DNA of 64,000 nucleotides from Cercis canadensis (GCA_003255065.1 QAOA01007326.1:62001-126000); one strand, 5' to 3'. Numbered from the stretch's first letter, positions 10,962-24,190 are shown. Made by a program: numbers and translations. Notes: generated by a model not told the origin, from the sequence alone.

Positions 10962-13170
10962 TTGACCAGAATTTTGACTTACACCATGGTAGAAGAAAAT
11001 GCTCCGAAGGCATTACGTGACTATGCTATTCCTCTAGTCACATATACCACCTCTAGTATAACGCAACCTACAATTCAAGCCAACACCTTTGAGATAAAGC
11101 ATGTTGTCATCCACATGGTACAGGCTAGCCAATTCAATGGGTTTGTCAATGAAGATCCTCATGCTCACATTGATAGCTTCTTGAAGAGATATGTGATACA
11201 TTCAAGCATAATTGTGCTTCTGATGATGTTGTCCAACTTCTTCTTTTTCCATTCTCACTGAGGGATAAAGCTAAGTCTTGGTTGCAATCTTTTCCAGTGG
11301 GAACCATCACTACTTGGGATATCTTGGCACAAAAATTCTTAGCAAAATTCTTTCCACCGGCTAAGATTGCCAAGATGAGGAATGATATCACTACTTTCAG
11401 TCAACAAGACATGGAGTCACTTTAGGAGGCTTGGGAAATGTATAAAGAATTACTTCGCAAATGCCCCCACCATGGACTTCCTGATTGGTTGCAACTATAG
11501 GCCTTCTACAATGGGTTAATAAGTTCAACCAAGACACTAGTCGATGCAGTTGCAGGTGGGTCTTTAATGAGAAAGACATATGAATATGCTAATGGCTTGT
11601 TAGAGGAGATGATTGCTAATGCTTAGTAATGGCTTACTAAGAGGTTTGCACCATGCAAGGTACTTGAGGTTCATGTAGTTGATATCCTTACATCTCGATC
11701 TGCTAAGATGGATTCCATCTCTAAGCAGTTGACCTTTATGAATGTCAATGCCATCCATTATCCTCCTGAAATTTATGACCGCTGTGGTAGACCTCATGCT
11801 AGCACATATTGCCAAGTTGGCAACCCATTCTCTCCATATCAATCAGAAGAAGCACACTTTGTGGGAAACCCAAGCAAGCAGAACAACCTTACTCCAACAT
11901 ATACAATCCGGGGTGGAAAAATCACTCAATTTTTTTTTTTGGAGAAACAATCATAATTCTGCTAGAGAACATTGTTAATCAGAATGTCTGTGTGTGTGTA
12001 TTTTTTATGAATTCTGCTCAGGCATCAGTGCAATATCAACCACCACCACTACCTAAGGTTTCTTTGGAAGATGCTCTTGCCCAATTAACAATGAACACCA
12101 GTCAGTTTATAGAAATAACAGATGCCACCATTTGTAGCCGGGAAGCCCAAATAGGTAAATTATCTAGCATACTTAATACTAGACAACATGGGTCTTTGCC
12201 TAGTGATACAGAGGTGAATCCTAAAGAGCATGTCATGACTATCACTCTTCGTAATGGTAAGACTTGAGATGAACCATTTGAAGTTGCAAAGAAGGTGCCC
12301 ATTAAGCCAGTTAAGCCTGAGACAAAGGAAGACACCACAATGGAACCACCTATCAAATATGTGGAAAAGACTTTTAAATTATTTCCAGATAATCCTCCAC
12401 CTTATGTTCCACTTCTTCCTTTCCCTCAAAGGTTCCAAAAGAAGAAGCTGGATAATCAATTTTCTTAATTTTTGGAGGTGTTCAAAAAGCTACACATCAA
12501 CATTCTATTTGCAGATGCTTTAGAGAAAATGCCCAACTATGTCAAATTCATGAAAGACATTTTGTCTAACAAAAGAAAGCTGAAGGACTTTGAAACCATG
12601 GCACTTAATGAGGAGTGCAATGCAATCTTACAAAAGAAATTGCCACCAACATCAACAGATCCAGGGAGTTTTAATATTCCTTGCACTATTGGCAACATAT
12701 CTTTTGGTAAGGCACTTTGTGATCTTGGTGCTAGTATTAACCTTATGTCTTTTTTTTGTTTTCAGGAAATTTGGTATAGGAGAAATAAAACCAACCTCCA
12801 TCTCCTTGACATTAGCAGGTAGATCAGTCAAGTATCCAAGGGGAACCCTTGAGAATATATTGGTGAAAGTGGACAAGTTCATCTTCCCAACAGACTTCAT
12901 TATGCTTGACACAAAGGAGGACCAACAAATCTCTATCATTATTGATCGTCCATTTTTAGCAACTAGGAAGGCTTTCATTGATGTGCAAAAAATGATAACT
13001 CACTCTAAGAGTGCAAGATGATCAAGTGTCTTTCAAAATTTTTAAAGAAATAAAGCACCCAGATGAAGTCAGTGTGTGCTTTAAAATTGATACTATAGAT
13101 GGAAGCACCAAATTGATGGACCCATTTAAAGCTCACACTAAGGGGACGTCTAATATGGAAAAAACCACCT
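10962..13170 (+). pseudogene. Athila-type gag and protease remnant
   Basis: Gag begins around 10962-10989; FNGFVNEDPHAHIDSFL is at about 11130. After a frameshift near 11190, FPFSLRDKAKSWL, TWDILAQKFLAKFFPP and CPHHGLPDWLQL follow to about 11500, then AAGG-type helices. These match the Athila retrotransposon gag fold. A degraded zinc-knuckle (RCGRPHASTYC) is at about 11780-11812. The aspartic protease lies at 12650-13010: IPCTIGNISFGKALCDLGASINLM with the DLGAS active-site loop at 12721, then IDRPFLAT. Stops and frameshifts occur throughout. Reverse transcriptase and RNase H, which should follow, are missing; integrase sequence of a different (Tat) type comes next after about 200 bp. Confidence 0.88.
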
Positions 13171-13357
13171 AATTTAGAGGTGCAAGATGAGAAAATCCCT
13201 AAGAAACAAGTGGCTGGTTCCATGCCTCGAGTTAAGTCTCATAACAAAAGAAAGAAGAAGAAACCATTTTTTAAAAAGATTCTTTCGAAGGACCTCAGAA
13301 AATCTTCTTGCTTTGGAGTTAGAAATAAAGTTTGGAGCTTAAAAGAGAATGACCAAC

Positions 13358-13593
13358 AAAAACAAGACAGTGGAAGAGATCCTGGAGCAATATAATATCA
13401 CACATGACAAGTTCACACCTTACCATCCCCAGGGGAATGGATAGGCAAAGGCGACAAACAAGAACCCACTAAGGATCATCACTAGAATGACCATAGATGC
13501 CTTTCGTGACTAGAGTGAGTATCTTCCCCTGGTGCTATGGGCATGCAAAGTTTCAAAGAAGTTGGAAGTCAGTACATCTCCATTAGAAGTTGT
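13358..13593 (+). pseudogene. Tat-lineage integrase remnant
   Basis: One frame reads TVEEILEQYN, then TPYHPQGNG, ATNKN, then SEYLPLVLWA and STSPLEVV, with stops at 13441 and 13512. This is the end of an integrase catalytic core; PQGNG precedes the position of the catalytic glutamate. The combination of HPQGNGQAxATNK and LPLxLWAYRTS resembles Tat-lineage gypsy integrases rather than Athila, whose usual motif is PQTNGQVE. The rest of pol is absent. It marks the left edge of the Tat-derived block. Confidence 0.7.
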
Positions 13594-13984
13594 AAGACAA
13601 AATGGCTCCAACAAAAGCCATAGGTCAATAAACAACTTCCAAAGAATTTGTAAAGCTATAAAAGGCTCCAACAAAATACCTGAAGATGCAAAAGAAACTA
13701 CTTTGAAAAAAATAAAAAAAGTGAGAGAGAGAGAGAGAGAAACAGAAAAAGAACAGATGCAATCAACAGCTTAGCCAAAAAGTGCATTGCTATTACCATT
13801 CAAAAGTCATACAAAGTATAGTTGTCCTAAACAAACAACCAAGTCTAGAGCAAAAAAGTAAACTACAAATAGTTCAAAGTGCAAAAGGGTGCTTCAAGAC
13901 TTCTCTAGTTTGCAGCAAGTCCGTTTTCCTCTTAGTAGTAGCTGTAAAAGTTACCTCAACAATGGTGAGTTGATCCATAAGTTT

Positions 13985-16900
13985 TCACATGGTTTCCTTT
14001 AGCTTCTCTATCTCAACTACTACACATTTCACAATTTGCAAGGCTACCTCCTCATCCGCTTCGCAGTCTTCCAAGGCCTCTAAAGTAGTCACAAAAGAAG
14101 GAGCAGCAAGTGCCACTTGACCTTCAATGAAGTTCACCCATTCTGTGCTAAAGGGAAAGAGCTTCATCTCCTACAGCTAACTAAAAAAGGTTTTTCGGTC
14201 TGCCTCTGTCATCTCCAGGGGGAGCATCCTCTTATGAAATTCAACAAGTCCAAAAGCGTAGTGTAAGCCCAATTCAAAGACCTAAGAGTCAAGCTAATAA
14301 AAAGAAGTAGCATCTCTAGTCTAGCGGCTAGGAATTCCTCAACAGCAACAACATTTTCAACATTCATAAAATCGTGCGAGACTAAGTCCCCTAGAGCAAC
14401 TGCAATCACTGAAGAAGAAACCATAGTCAAGAAATAAGACAACGAAAAGAAGGACAACGACAGTCACAAAAATAGAAAGCTATACTAATCATCATTGGTT
14501 GCAAGAAGAGGTGGGACGTCTGGTCCCGTACCCTCAGCTGCCGCAGTGCTTGAAGTGGCACCCCTAGATGAAGTACCTCCAGAAGCAGCAGCTGCTAGAA
14601 CAGAATCTCCACTAACTATATTTATTGGGCCAGAAAAGGAAGCCTGTCCAGCCAAGGAAGAAGTAACACCCATAGCATATTCACTATCCTCTCCATGTGA
14701 AGAAAAAGTACTTTGTCAACAAGAGAAGAAGAGAAAAAAGAAGTTCAAAAAAGAGTATGATGAAAAAAGATATACCAAGACCTTCAGTTGAACCTTCGCC
14801 ACCAAAACCTCCCTCCAAAATAGACTTCAAGCCAGAAACAACAGAGAAAAGAGTAGAGGCAGAAGAAGACCCAATAGACATGACAAATTGGTTGGAAAGG
14901 GGAAAAGCCTTAAGGGTATCCCCATCTTGAATAGAAGCGGTAGCAGGTCTTGAATAGAAGCGGTAGCAGGTCTTGAAGTAGAAGGAGGAANTGTGAAGAA
15001 AAAAATACTTTATCAACAAGAGAAGAAGAGAAAAAAGAAGTTCAAAAAAGAGTATGATGAAAAAAGATATACCAAGACCTTCAGTTGAACCTTCACCACC
15101 AAAACCTCCCTCCAAAATAGACTTCAAGCCAGAAACAACAGAGAAAAGAGTAGAGGCAGAAGAAGACCCAATAGACATGACAAATTGGTTGGAAAGGGGA
15201 GAAGCCTTAAGGGTATCCCCATCTTGAATAGAAGCGGTAGCAGGTCTTGAATAGAAGCGATAGCAGGTCTTGAAGTAGAAGGAGGAATATCCTAGAAAGG
15301 CTTGCTAGGGGACTCTTCCAGTTGTACAAAAGATGATAGTAAACAAAGGAGCCAAGGAAGATAGAAAGAAAAATAAAGACTAAGATAGAAAGACTTACAT
15401 TGGAGTAGCGCTAAGGTGAGGTTTGGCAATGGACTTCCTCCTTTTTAGATTTTGGAGAAGTGTCAGTAGCTTGAGGAGAAATTCCAGGAGAAAGATGAGT
15501 AGAGGGTGAAGGAATTTCAGCAAAGATAGCCCATTTAATAGCTTATGCATTTGGCTCAGCAGCCAGGGAAGATTCAAGAGCTACAAGAATTACTTGAGTC
15601 CTTCTAGCAGGAGCTTCAGCTTCAACAGCATCTTCATCAGCTAAGAACTCAAAAGAAGGGCTGGATTTGGTACTCTTCCTTGGAGAAGCGGTAGCCTTGG
15701 AAATCTTGGAAGCTTTACAAAAAAGTCACAGATTGGAATGAACATTCTTTTCCTAGTAGAAGAAGGATGAGCAAGAGCCTTCTTGGCTGTAGTACCGCCA
15801 ACTTTAGCAAACTTGGATTTTCCAATAGGAATTGCTGAAGTACTAATGGTTTTGGACTTCGTAGTTTTGGATTTTGAAGTGGGAGCAGAATGCCTACTCG
15901 CCTTAAAGTAATAAGAATCAAGGACAATAATGATGGGAAGTTTCTTTAGCTAGGCCTTTAGAGAATCATTATTCTTCAACCTTTCAAACTCGCACAAGAT
16001 CATCTTCACCAACTGGTAGTACTTGAGCCATCCCGCAAAAAATCCATTAACGTTTAAAAAGTTGACAAATTAAGAAATCTCCAAGCTAGTCTGAGGTAGA
16101 AAGCAGTTGAACAAACAGGTAGACATCACACTTGGTAGGTTAAAAGGGTTAGTGGGTAGGGAAAAGGTGCACTCGAGCTGATCAAATCCGAATTGATGTG
16201 TCACCCTGTTAGGGCAGTATTTATATGCAAATAGGGCTCCTCCATACTTGGAGCTAAGCATAAATGCCAAAAATCTCTAGTGCCTTTGATACCAGCTTCA
16301 CCATCATTCCTTTGGGTCAAATGCAGAGCAGAGTACAATAAATAAGCATTGTCCACACCATGTTCAAGAGGAGTGGTGTAGGGTCTTCATACAAATTCAT
16401 TAACTTTGTCAATCACATAAGCTAAAGGAATTTTGGTCTTACTTGTTGTGGACCAGCACAAAGATTTGGGTTAAAGGCATGTTATTCTTCTCTCATTCCT
16501 TGCTCCAATTCTTTTGAGTCCACATCAGGAAAAAGGAACTTGGGACCAAAACTCTTGAAGCGTTCATATAGGAAGAGCTGGAGGAAAATGTTGTCCACAT
16601 AGTTGACCATACCATACCTTTTATAGAAGATCTCCATTTGTTCCTACAACTGGTTCAGACGAGCATATAAAGATCTTAAATACATTGAGCCCAGGGGAAG
16701 CCTTCCCCTTCTAACCATTATGGTGGCTAGACCAAAAACAACAAGACCTAGGGATTTTAAAGGAGAGCCTTGAAAGATAAAGCGACCTAGCTAGAATGCA
16801 AGAAAGGCAGGCAGATCAAAAAGATCACCCCTTATCGGGCCAGCTTTGAAGACATCATCATTATCAAAGCTCCTAAAGAAATATCTTATCCAAGCTGCAT

Positions 16901-17713
16901 GGGTGGTTTTATTTTGAGGTTTGAAAGTCTTCATTGGCTCCTCCCTAGTTCAGCATCAGTATTAGCATTCTTTGCCTCTCCAGAAGGCTAGGCTTGTTGA
17001 AGCTTCTTCTCGCAAGCAGTATGGCATTCCTTCAATTTCTTAGCCATCTCCGCCAATGTGGCATCCCATTGGAAAGAGGCCAGGTTCACATTCTTGTAAC
17101 AAGGGAGTTTCAGCAGGACATTCACGTCAGTTCCTAAACAGTGAAGAAGGTGTGGGTGGTTTTACTCCAGCATTAAACCAGAGTAGTCATATCCCTCCCA
17201 CTCCTGTAGACTCCAGTCTAAGTAGACACCCAGACAGCATAAAAAATTCTAAGCTTTTTCATTAAAGCTGCCACGGCAGGATGATTTTGGAACATATCTT
17301 TTACCCAAGAAGACTATTGAGAAGTGAGATTGGTGCGAACTGGTGCACTATGGTTGGACCAAGGAAATTCCCTTCTAGCCACACGACACGGGAGGATAGA
17401 TGAACCCAGTTGGATGTCCGTTAGAATGGGCGGAGGAAGCAAGCGGTGGAGGAGCTCTCATCTTTAGCCTTCTTAGGAGTATTTATAGTAAAGAAATATT
17501 CCCCAGCATAAGGAAGGAGGGGAAATGGCTTGTTAGGATCGGGAGAAACAACTTGGTCCTACTTCTGGCCCCTCTTCTTACAAAAGGCCTAAGAAGGGTA
17601 GGACGGATAGAGAAAATCAAGCTCAAAGGGAAACCCTTGAGCACATCTCTAGAGGAGACAATCACACCATTGATTGGAAGGGTAGCTTTGGAAAAGGAAA
17701 CCTTCTTTGCCAT
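13985..17713 (-). pseudogene. Antisense extra ORF of a Tat element, plant-mobile-domain-like
   Basis: On the minus strand, opposite to gag-pol, a long decayed ORF starts at ATG 17713 (MAKKVSFSKATLP). Recognisable pieces are WDATLAEMAKKLKE (about 17060-17000), RGRLPLGSMYLRSLY with FLQLFLYERF (about 16720-16540), GGALFAYKYCPNRVTHQFGFDQ (about 16245-16180), then FFAGWLKYY and a Lys/Ser-rich stretch, ending in EEVALQIVK near 14000. LPLGxMYL, FLQxFLYERF and PNRVxxQFGFDQ are features of the plant mobile domain (aminotransferase-like) family. Extra antisense ORFs between pol and the 3' LTR are known in Tat elements, and the position here fits. Many stops make it non-functional. About 295 bp of the span is a probable assembly duplication. 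Confidence 0.6.
14696..15287. other. Probable false duplication across a single N (14991)
   Basis: 14696-14990 is repeated as 14992-15287 with only a few substitutions, and the two copies touch at one N. The first copy stops at the N and the second runs on into unique sequence, as expected for two overlapping contig ends from different haplotypes. Confidence 0.85.
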
Positions 17714-18756
17714 TTTTTGATGTTACAAAGCAGAGTAGTTGCAGAAGTAGTAACAAAGGAAGAAAAATCAAAGCAAACAACCACAAACAAAGAAAATGGC
17801 AAAACTAGAAAAGCCAAGACAAAGGTAGCAGCAAAGAAAGAAGAAATATGAGCAAAATGATAAAGAAAAAAGAAAAGAGAGAGCTTTATAGAACAATTAG
17901 CAAGGGAACATAGGAGATTTCTGGAGAAGTAAATAAGCAAAAAGAGTTCAACAGCAAAATAAAGAAATGAAAATGCAGAGAAAGGAGACTTACATAGAAC
18001 GAAAAAAAAAGGAGAGTTAATTTGAAATGAAAAGGGAAAACAAATGGGAAAAGACATGTTCCCCACCTACATCAAATGCGGCATTATCACCGGATAATAG
18101 GAAACCGTCACGTCGCCCACACGAGGCAAAAGTTGCAGCGCCAGTAGCCCTAACTAGAAATGGAGTTGTCATTTCCTTTAAAATGTTTACTCCCCCTCAA
18201 TAACTGCAAGAGAGAGAGAGAACCAGGGATGCTCCTAAGAAAAAAAGGAAATAACTGGATAGTATGAGAAACTGGACGAGAAGGCAAACTAAAGAATCCA
18301 AATAGATGGGCCAAAAGGGGGCCACTGGACCTAGGTTCATTGAAGCAGAGAAATAAAAGCCCAACATTGCAAATTCATAAAGAAAATTCACTACAAAAAT
18401 TTCACTAAGTCCCAGACCCTCAAGAGAAGTTACCAAGGCAAAATCAACCTAGTCCTACAAGAGATTAAGGGGCTATAGCACCAGCACAGGCAGAAAATTT
18501 GAAAAAGCTGCAGCTGATACCCCAGAGATCAAACTTTCATGAAAATCCTGAGATCCCATAAAAGGTCAAAAGCATAAATCAAACTTGGTCCCATAAGAAA
18601 CCAAAAGGGGGGAGGGGGTTGCAACTTCAAGCAGAGGTCGGAGAACCAGAGGCGCCACAATTGACTTTGAACTATCAAGATACTAGCCCCAGGTAAGACT
18701 AAGGTAGGTCTTAACTTCTCTATATTCATTAACAAAAAATTCATTTTCCTCAATGA

Positions 18757-18769
18757 ATAAGGGAGCTAA
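18757..18769 (+). promoter_or_regulatory. Candidate polypurine tract of the Tat element
   Basis: ATAAGGGAGCTAA lies directly before TGTAAATACC, the proposed LTR start. This is the expected position, though the tract is short. Confidence 0.5.
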
Positions 18770-19108
18770 TGTAAATACCGAATTTTGAGTAAGGTCCAAT
18801 ATAAGACAAGTGAGTGGCCTAAAAGAGCCCAAATGTCCAAAAGCACGAAAGAGAGTATGATTGAATAGACTAATAAGAGTTGGCTTAATTGAAGCCAAGA
18901 ATGGCACAACTGCAATCCTAACAAAAGAGAAGCTACCTGTGCTGAGAGACTCCTAAGACTGTATCCACCAAGTACTTCTCATAACTGGTATGCATGGGTT
19001 GCCAATAACGTCTTTAGAGCGTCCCGTCAGGTAGAGAGGCCTATAGCCCGTTCTTCCAACAACATTTTTCACTCCCTAAAGGTATCTTTAACTGGTAGTA
19101 AGGATATG

Positions 19109-20105
19109 TGATGAGTTGTCGAGGCTCCTCAAATTAGTTAAAGTTTAAGGTTGGTTACCTAAACTACTTGTAGTATAAGGCAGCTCTAAGTCGAACCTAA
19201 GGATTGTTCTATTTAGTGAATCATATTAAGAACTATATCAACAGGGGGGTTTTGTTTGTTCAAGTGTTTGATAGAAATTAATTGTAAGTGGTAAAATTTT
19301 AGGGAAAACAACCAATCCAAGCCTTAACTGATTCTGATTTTAGTCCATCCTTGATTTCTAATGATCCATTCAATTATTAACCATGTTCTTGGCCTTTAAA
19401 ACATATCAAGAAGCCTCTCAATGTTCTATGGATGTCCATTGGTTAAGCAACCAGAATTCGGTTTTAACTAAGACTAAATGAATTAAGCAAACATTCAAGT
19501 CTAGTTTTACCTAAGTCCATGATCCAGCCAAGGTAATTAATCCATCCAAAAGCTCAAAAACACTAATCAACCATACAATCCTCTTGTATCACATGCAAAC
19601 AGAATATGAAAATCTAAATTCGAATTAAGCAATTCAAACAGAATATTTCAGAGGATTGAAGAACTTGATTAACAACTAAATGAATAACAACAACACATAA
19701 TCTCAAAACCAATAATCAGAACAGCCAAAACCTGGATTGATTTGATGAATTAGCCCTCCATGAACAAGAGAAGCCAAGTTCTTACAAAATATCTAAAGAG
19801 AAAACTTAAAGACTAAGGAAAGTTCAAAAGCTGTCTAAAATATCTAAATGACTTGATATGAATTTCGGCTGCCCCTTTGTGCTGATATAGACCTCCAAAA
19901 TTACATGCACACCCAAATTACCCTTAGGGCACACTTGTTCCCATGGGCCTTAGCTTTAATTGGGCTTTGGTTTGGACCCATTTGAACTTGTCATGAGGAA
20001 GTTAGGCCCATTTAAGTGCCAATAGGTGTCTGGAACCATTAGCCAACTTCCACCGCAAATAAGACCATCTTCAATATAAAATATGGTGAACCGGTCTTCA
20101 TATCA
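19109..20105 (-). repeat. Second copy of the 979 bp LTR family, reverse orientation
   Basis: Its reverse complement matches 8127-9105 over its whole length, including the ends (TGATATGAAGACCGG at the start, ACAACTCATCA at the end), with many substitutions. Flanking 5-mers (ATATG and ATTTA) do not match, so the target duplication is lost or the copy is part of a rearranged element. No primer site or polypurine tract is evident on either side. Confidence 0.75.
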
Positions 20106-22471
20106 ATTTAAGCTCTTTCTGTTAGCTTTCCAATGGTACCAGTTTTAGGTCCATATGATATCCACAACTCAAGTTATGTCCCAAACACTGCATGTAGGTC
20201 AGGATCCTGCGACAACATGTCTTCTCTGGCTTCCAGGCTGCATATGACCTTCTGAACGTCCGAATTGGCTTTGGAGCCCTGAAAGAAAGTTGTTAACAAT
20301 TCTCTTAGCTTTCCTACAAGGTATGACTCGGAATTTTTAGACATTCAGAACGCAAGATATGCACAAAACACAGAGACAGCATAAAATGCTCAATATTGCT
20401 GGAAATTGCAATTAGGCACAAATGGATCCAAAGTCATGAAATCAGGTCCAAGTCTATGCAATTCAGCCCAAAAGAGGTTTAAAAGACTAAGTATGAGGGA
20501 TAACTATTGTATAAAAAGTGTGTTCATCAATATGGGCACCTCCTGGCTACCCCTCAAGTCAAAAGACCTTACAAAACTAAGGCTCCTAAAGAAGCCATGG
20601 CTCCTTAAGAGGCCACAACTCCTATAGCAAGAACTACCTCTAGTACAACAACTTGGTTAGATTTGGGTTGAGGGAAAACTCACATTAGAAGAGATTTTAA
20701 AAGACATCTCTAAAAGCTCCTTTGTGAAAGTCTGATAAGATGTGCTAGACCCACAGGTAAAGAGAGTTTGAAATGCTTTATCAGCTGACATGACCTCCTT
20801 TGACCTTTAAACCTTTTATTCTTTCCGTTTGTCTTATCCCCTTGTTCAAATGTTCAAACCTATTTTACTTTAAAATATGTCTCATAGGAAGCTAAACCTC
20901 ATACCTCCACCCATGATATAAAAAAAGTAGCCTTCTGCTATAGAAACTAGAAACTAGTTGTGCCACCCTTAAGCCTCTACAGTACCCTTAAGCATTAAAT
21001 GCCTAAAATATCATATCATAAAATCTAAACAAAAGGTTGAGCCTCTGCTCCTCTTTGCTTAGCATTAAAATCCGTTAAGTAAAAACCTAAAACCTCCTAT
21101 GTGAAGCATTTAATGCTCTCACCTACCCATTGACTAAGTCTCCAACGTCTATTTTTTCTAACTATCTTCATCAAACTTCAGCCATTCTCCATTATAAATA
21201 CCACCTTATAAATACGTTGGAGGATCAATCTTTAATACCTTAGGGAGAGCATGCCTAGATTTCCACCCACCAACACTTAGAATTTCAAAAATCTTCATTA
21301 CTCAAACACCACCTATGGAAAGAGCATCTCCATTGAATGTTCTTCAAGTTCCAGCCCCCTTGAGCATCCACCTACCTTAAACCCAACATTCTTCTCCATT
21401 AAAGACACTACTACTCCTTTTAAGACATTCTTCTTAAATACTTCCATTAATGGACCAGACCTCCATTAAAGTACCTTTAACCACCACCAAATCATCTCCT
21501 TAAACACTAAGATCCACTATCACTATCCATCAACTAGAGCAGAAAGCAACAAGACTCCACCTATAGAGGTTAGACTCAGCCACATCCGGAGTTTTTGGAC
21601 CTTAAGACCCAATTCCCTTGGCTTCAAGCCTAACGCCTTTTTGTTGTCCTATTGGACTCCAAAAGTGCCTAAGTTATTCATCCATCGAGTTTGACTAGAG
21701 CTAGTCCTGCAAGATTGTATTGCATCTCCATTTGGGTGCTAATGAACCAAAAAATCGACAAAACAAGTGTAATTAGAAAGAAAATGTGAAGGGAAGATGT
21801 AGTCATTGTATTTTGTACTAAGTTGTTACACGTTTTCAAAAAAAAAAAATTATTCTCTTTTAGCTTTTGGATCAAAGTTTTGGTTTTTAGGCATTTGCCC
21901 ACTTCATTTTAACCTAAGTTAGAGGCCCTTTAGCATGTTTTCTTTAAATTTGAGTTTGGGGCCTCTTGGCCCATTTGATTTTTGTTACATGCTTTGTTTG
22001 AGCATAAAAATTATGATTTTTTGAGCTTTTAGTTATTTTGGGTCAAAACTCATGTTTTGGGCTTATCCCATTTTTGCCAAAACCTTAGTTCGAGAGCCTT
22101 TGGGCCCTCCCATTTTTTTTTTTGTTTTCCTAATGTTTTTGGTTCAAATAAATGATATATGTTTGTTGGATTATTTAATTTGTTTGAGGTTTAATTTGAG
22201 ACCAATTGGACTAACTTATGTCAAAGGTTGACCTCTTTGGGTTCATTTTGACCTAATTTGGCCCAATTGGCCCATTAGGGTTTTGTGATTTTCATTTTTA
22301 ATTAAAAAATTAAATAAATTTTTTAAAAATTTGAAAGGAGGTCAGCTAGGATTTAAGGAATATTCTCAAGCATAAGTGAAAAGATTTAGCCTCAATGAAG
22401 TTTCATGAAAGTTGCTTGTGCAAGACATTTTTGAAAAAATTGCTAATGGGGGCTTCTTAACTTTATTTTTG

Positions 22472-22577
22472 TATGAAAAAAAAAATACAAATTAGAGGGG
22501 CTGAAGTGTGCAACTTGGTTAGGGNTATGAAAAAAAAATACAAATTAGAGGGGCTAAAGTGTGCAACTTGGTTAGGG
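22472..22577. other. Probable false duplication across a single N (22525)
   Basis: 22472-22524 is repeated as 22526-22577, nearly identical, with one N between them. Confidence 0.85.
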
Positions 22578-23360
22578 CATTTTGGGGAAGAATTATTAAA
22601 TTTTTCATATGCCAAGGCTAAAGGAAAGTGGGAGAAATGTGCAAAAGGGATATGAAAGGATCAAGCTATCCTCAACTTGCTCTCCAAGTTAAAAGGGCTG
22701 ATTGCATAAGAGGAGAAAGAGAGGAGAGAGCCTCATAATATGATCTCAAGGTGAAAATAAGAAGGAAGAGAGAGAACTTGAAAAAATAGATCAAAGAGAG
22801 TAAAGTTGAGAGAAAAAATGAGAGTTCTTGGGAGTTCTCAAGTGTTCTTAATATTCTTGGAGAGAAAAACAAGAAACTAAGAGTGGTTTGAGCTTCTTGG
22901 AGTTGGGTTCTACACCTTTGAGCAAGAAAAAATAGTTTTCTTGAAGAACACTAAGTAACATTCACTCTTCTCTTGATTTCTTGTCATTCTCTTGTGGGTT
23001 TTTGTTTGACATGTGAAATGTATGTTTCTTTTTGTTTTCCTCTTGAATGTCTCTATTTCATTTTACTTCCATGAGTTTTATTTTGAATTTTTGTTGTTTT
23101 TCTCCTCTCTTGAATATGCTCTTGATATTTTGGTTTAGGGTGATTATGTTTAGTTTATATTTTGATTGTGGTTGAGTACTTAATTAGTTTATTGTTATTT
23201 TGCTTATTTTTACCATATGACATGATTTTTGTTTGGGGCTGGTCTTTTTCTAGCATAGTCTTGGTTGATGGTATTGTAAATTTTACATCTTGCTACCCTA
23301 TTATTGTTTTGGTACTATTTGTCATGTCTTGTTGGGGTGAGCATGCTTCTTGTGGATTTC

Positions 23361-23491
23361 TTTTTGAGTATTTTGTTTTTTTTTTGCCTTTATTTTCTTG
23401 AATATGTTTTAGGGTTTTTGATTAANTTTTTGAGTATTTTATTTTTTTTTTGCCTTTATTTTCTTGAATATGTTTTAGGGTTTTTGATTAA
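23361..23491. other. Probable false duplication across a single N (23426)
   Basis: 23361-23425 is repeated as 23427-23491 with a G/A difference, separated by one N. Confidence 0.85.
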
Positions 23492-23540
23492 AAATCAAAA
23501 TGATGTTTGACATTTCTTGAAAATTTTGTGTTTTGGTCTT

Positions 23541-24190
23541 AGTCCAACATTGGGAGTGATCGGTCTTTTGACCATAACTTCAGTTTTCCAATCCCAATGG
23601 GATCATTCTTATCTTTTTAGAACCCTGAGATGCTTATCTTACTTGTGTATAAATTTCATATTTTTTCCATGTCTCATTTGCTCACAGTTTTAATTTGAAA
23701 ATGGTTGTTTTAACTGTACTGTGAAATTGTTAGTCCAACACTGGCAGTGGTCGGTCTTTTGACCATAACTTTAGTTTTACAATCCCAAATGGTATGGTTC
23801 TTATCTTATTAGAACCCTAAGATGCGTATCTTGCATGTGTATAAATTTCATAGTTTTTTTATGTCTTATTTACTCACAGGTTTAATTTGAAAATGACTGT
23901 TTTAACTGTACTGTGAAATTGTCAATCCAACACTGGCAATGGTCGGTCTTTTGACCATAACTTCAGTTTTACAACCCAAAATGCATGGTTCTTGTCTTAT
24001 TAGAACCCTAAGATGTGTATCTTGCATGTGTATAAATTTCATATTTTTTTTATGTCTTATTTTCTCACAGGTTTAATTTGAAAATGACTGTTTTAATTAT
24101 ACTGTAAAATTGTTAGTTCATTCTGACAGTATTCTGTTTTTTGTCCATAACTTGAGTTAGGAAGCTCATTTTTGTATAATTTTTGATTAT
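23541..24190. repeat. 191 bp tandem repeat inside the Tat LTR
   Basis: The landmark (T)AGTCCAACA..GGTCGGTCTTTTGACCATAACTT recurs at 23541, 23731 and 23923, with a more diverged fourth unit from 24114. The period is 190-192 bp. Each unit also carries TTAGAACCCTAAGATG and TTTAATTTGAAAATG. No N lies between units and they differ by several substitutions, so this is a genuine tandem array. Confidence 0.88.

Noticed and set aside
17662..18066. Minus-strand ORF of 134 codons with hydrophobic stretches
   Set aside because: The Phe/Leu richness comes from a pyrimidine-rich leader of the antisense ORF; its start at 17713 lies in another frame and fits better.
18604..18618. G-rich run (AAAAGGGGGGAGGGGG) as the Tat polypurine tract
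   Set aside because: It is a good purine tract, but the sequence after it (TTGCAACTTC) does not resemble a Tat LTR start, whereas TGTAAATACC at 18770 does. It remains a possible accessory tract.
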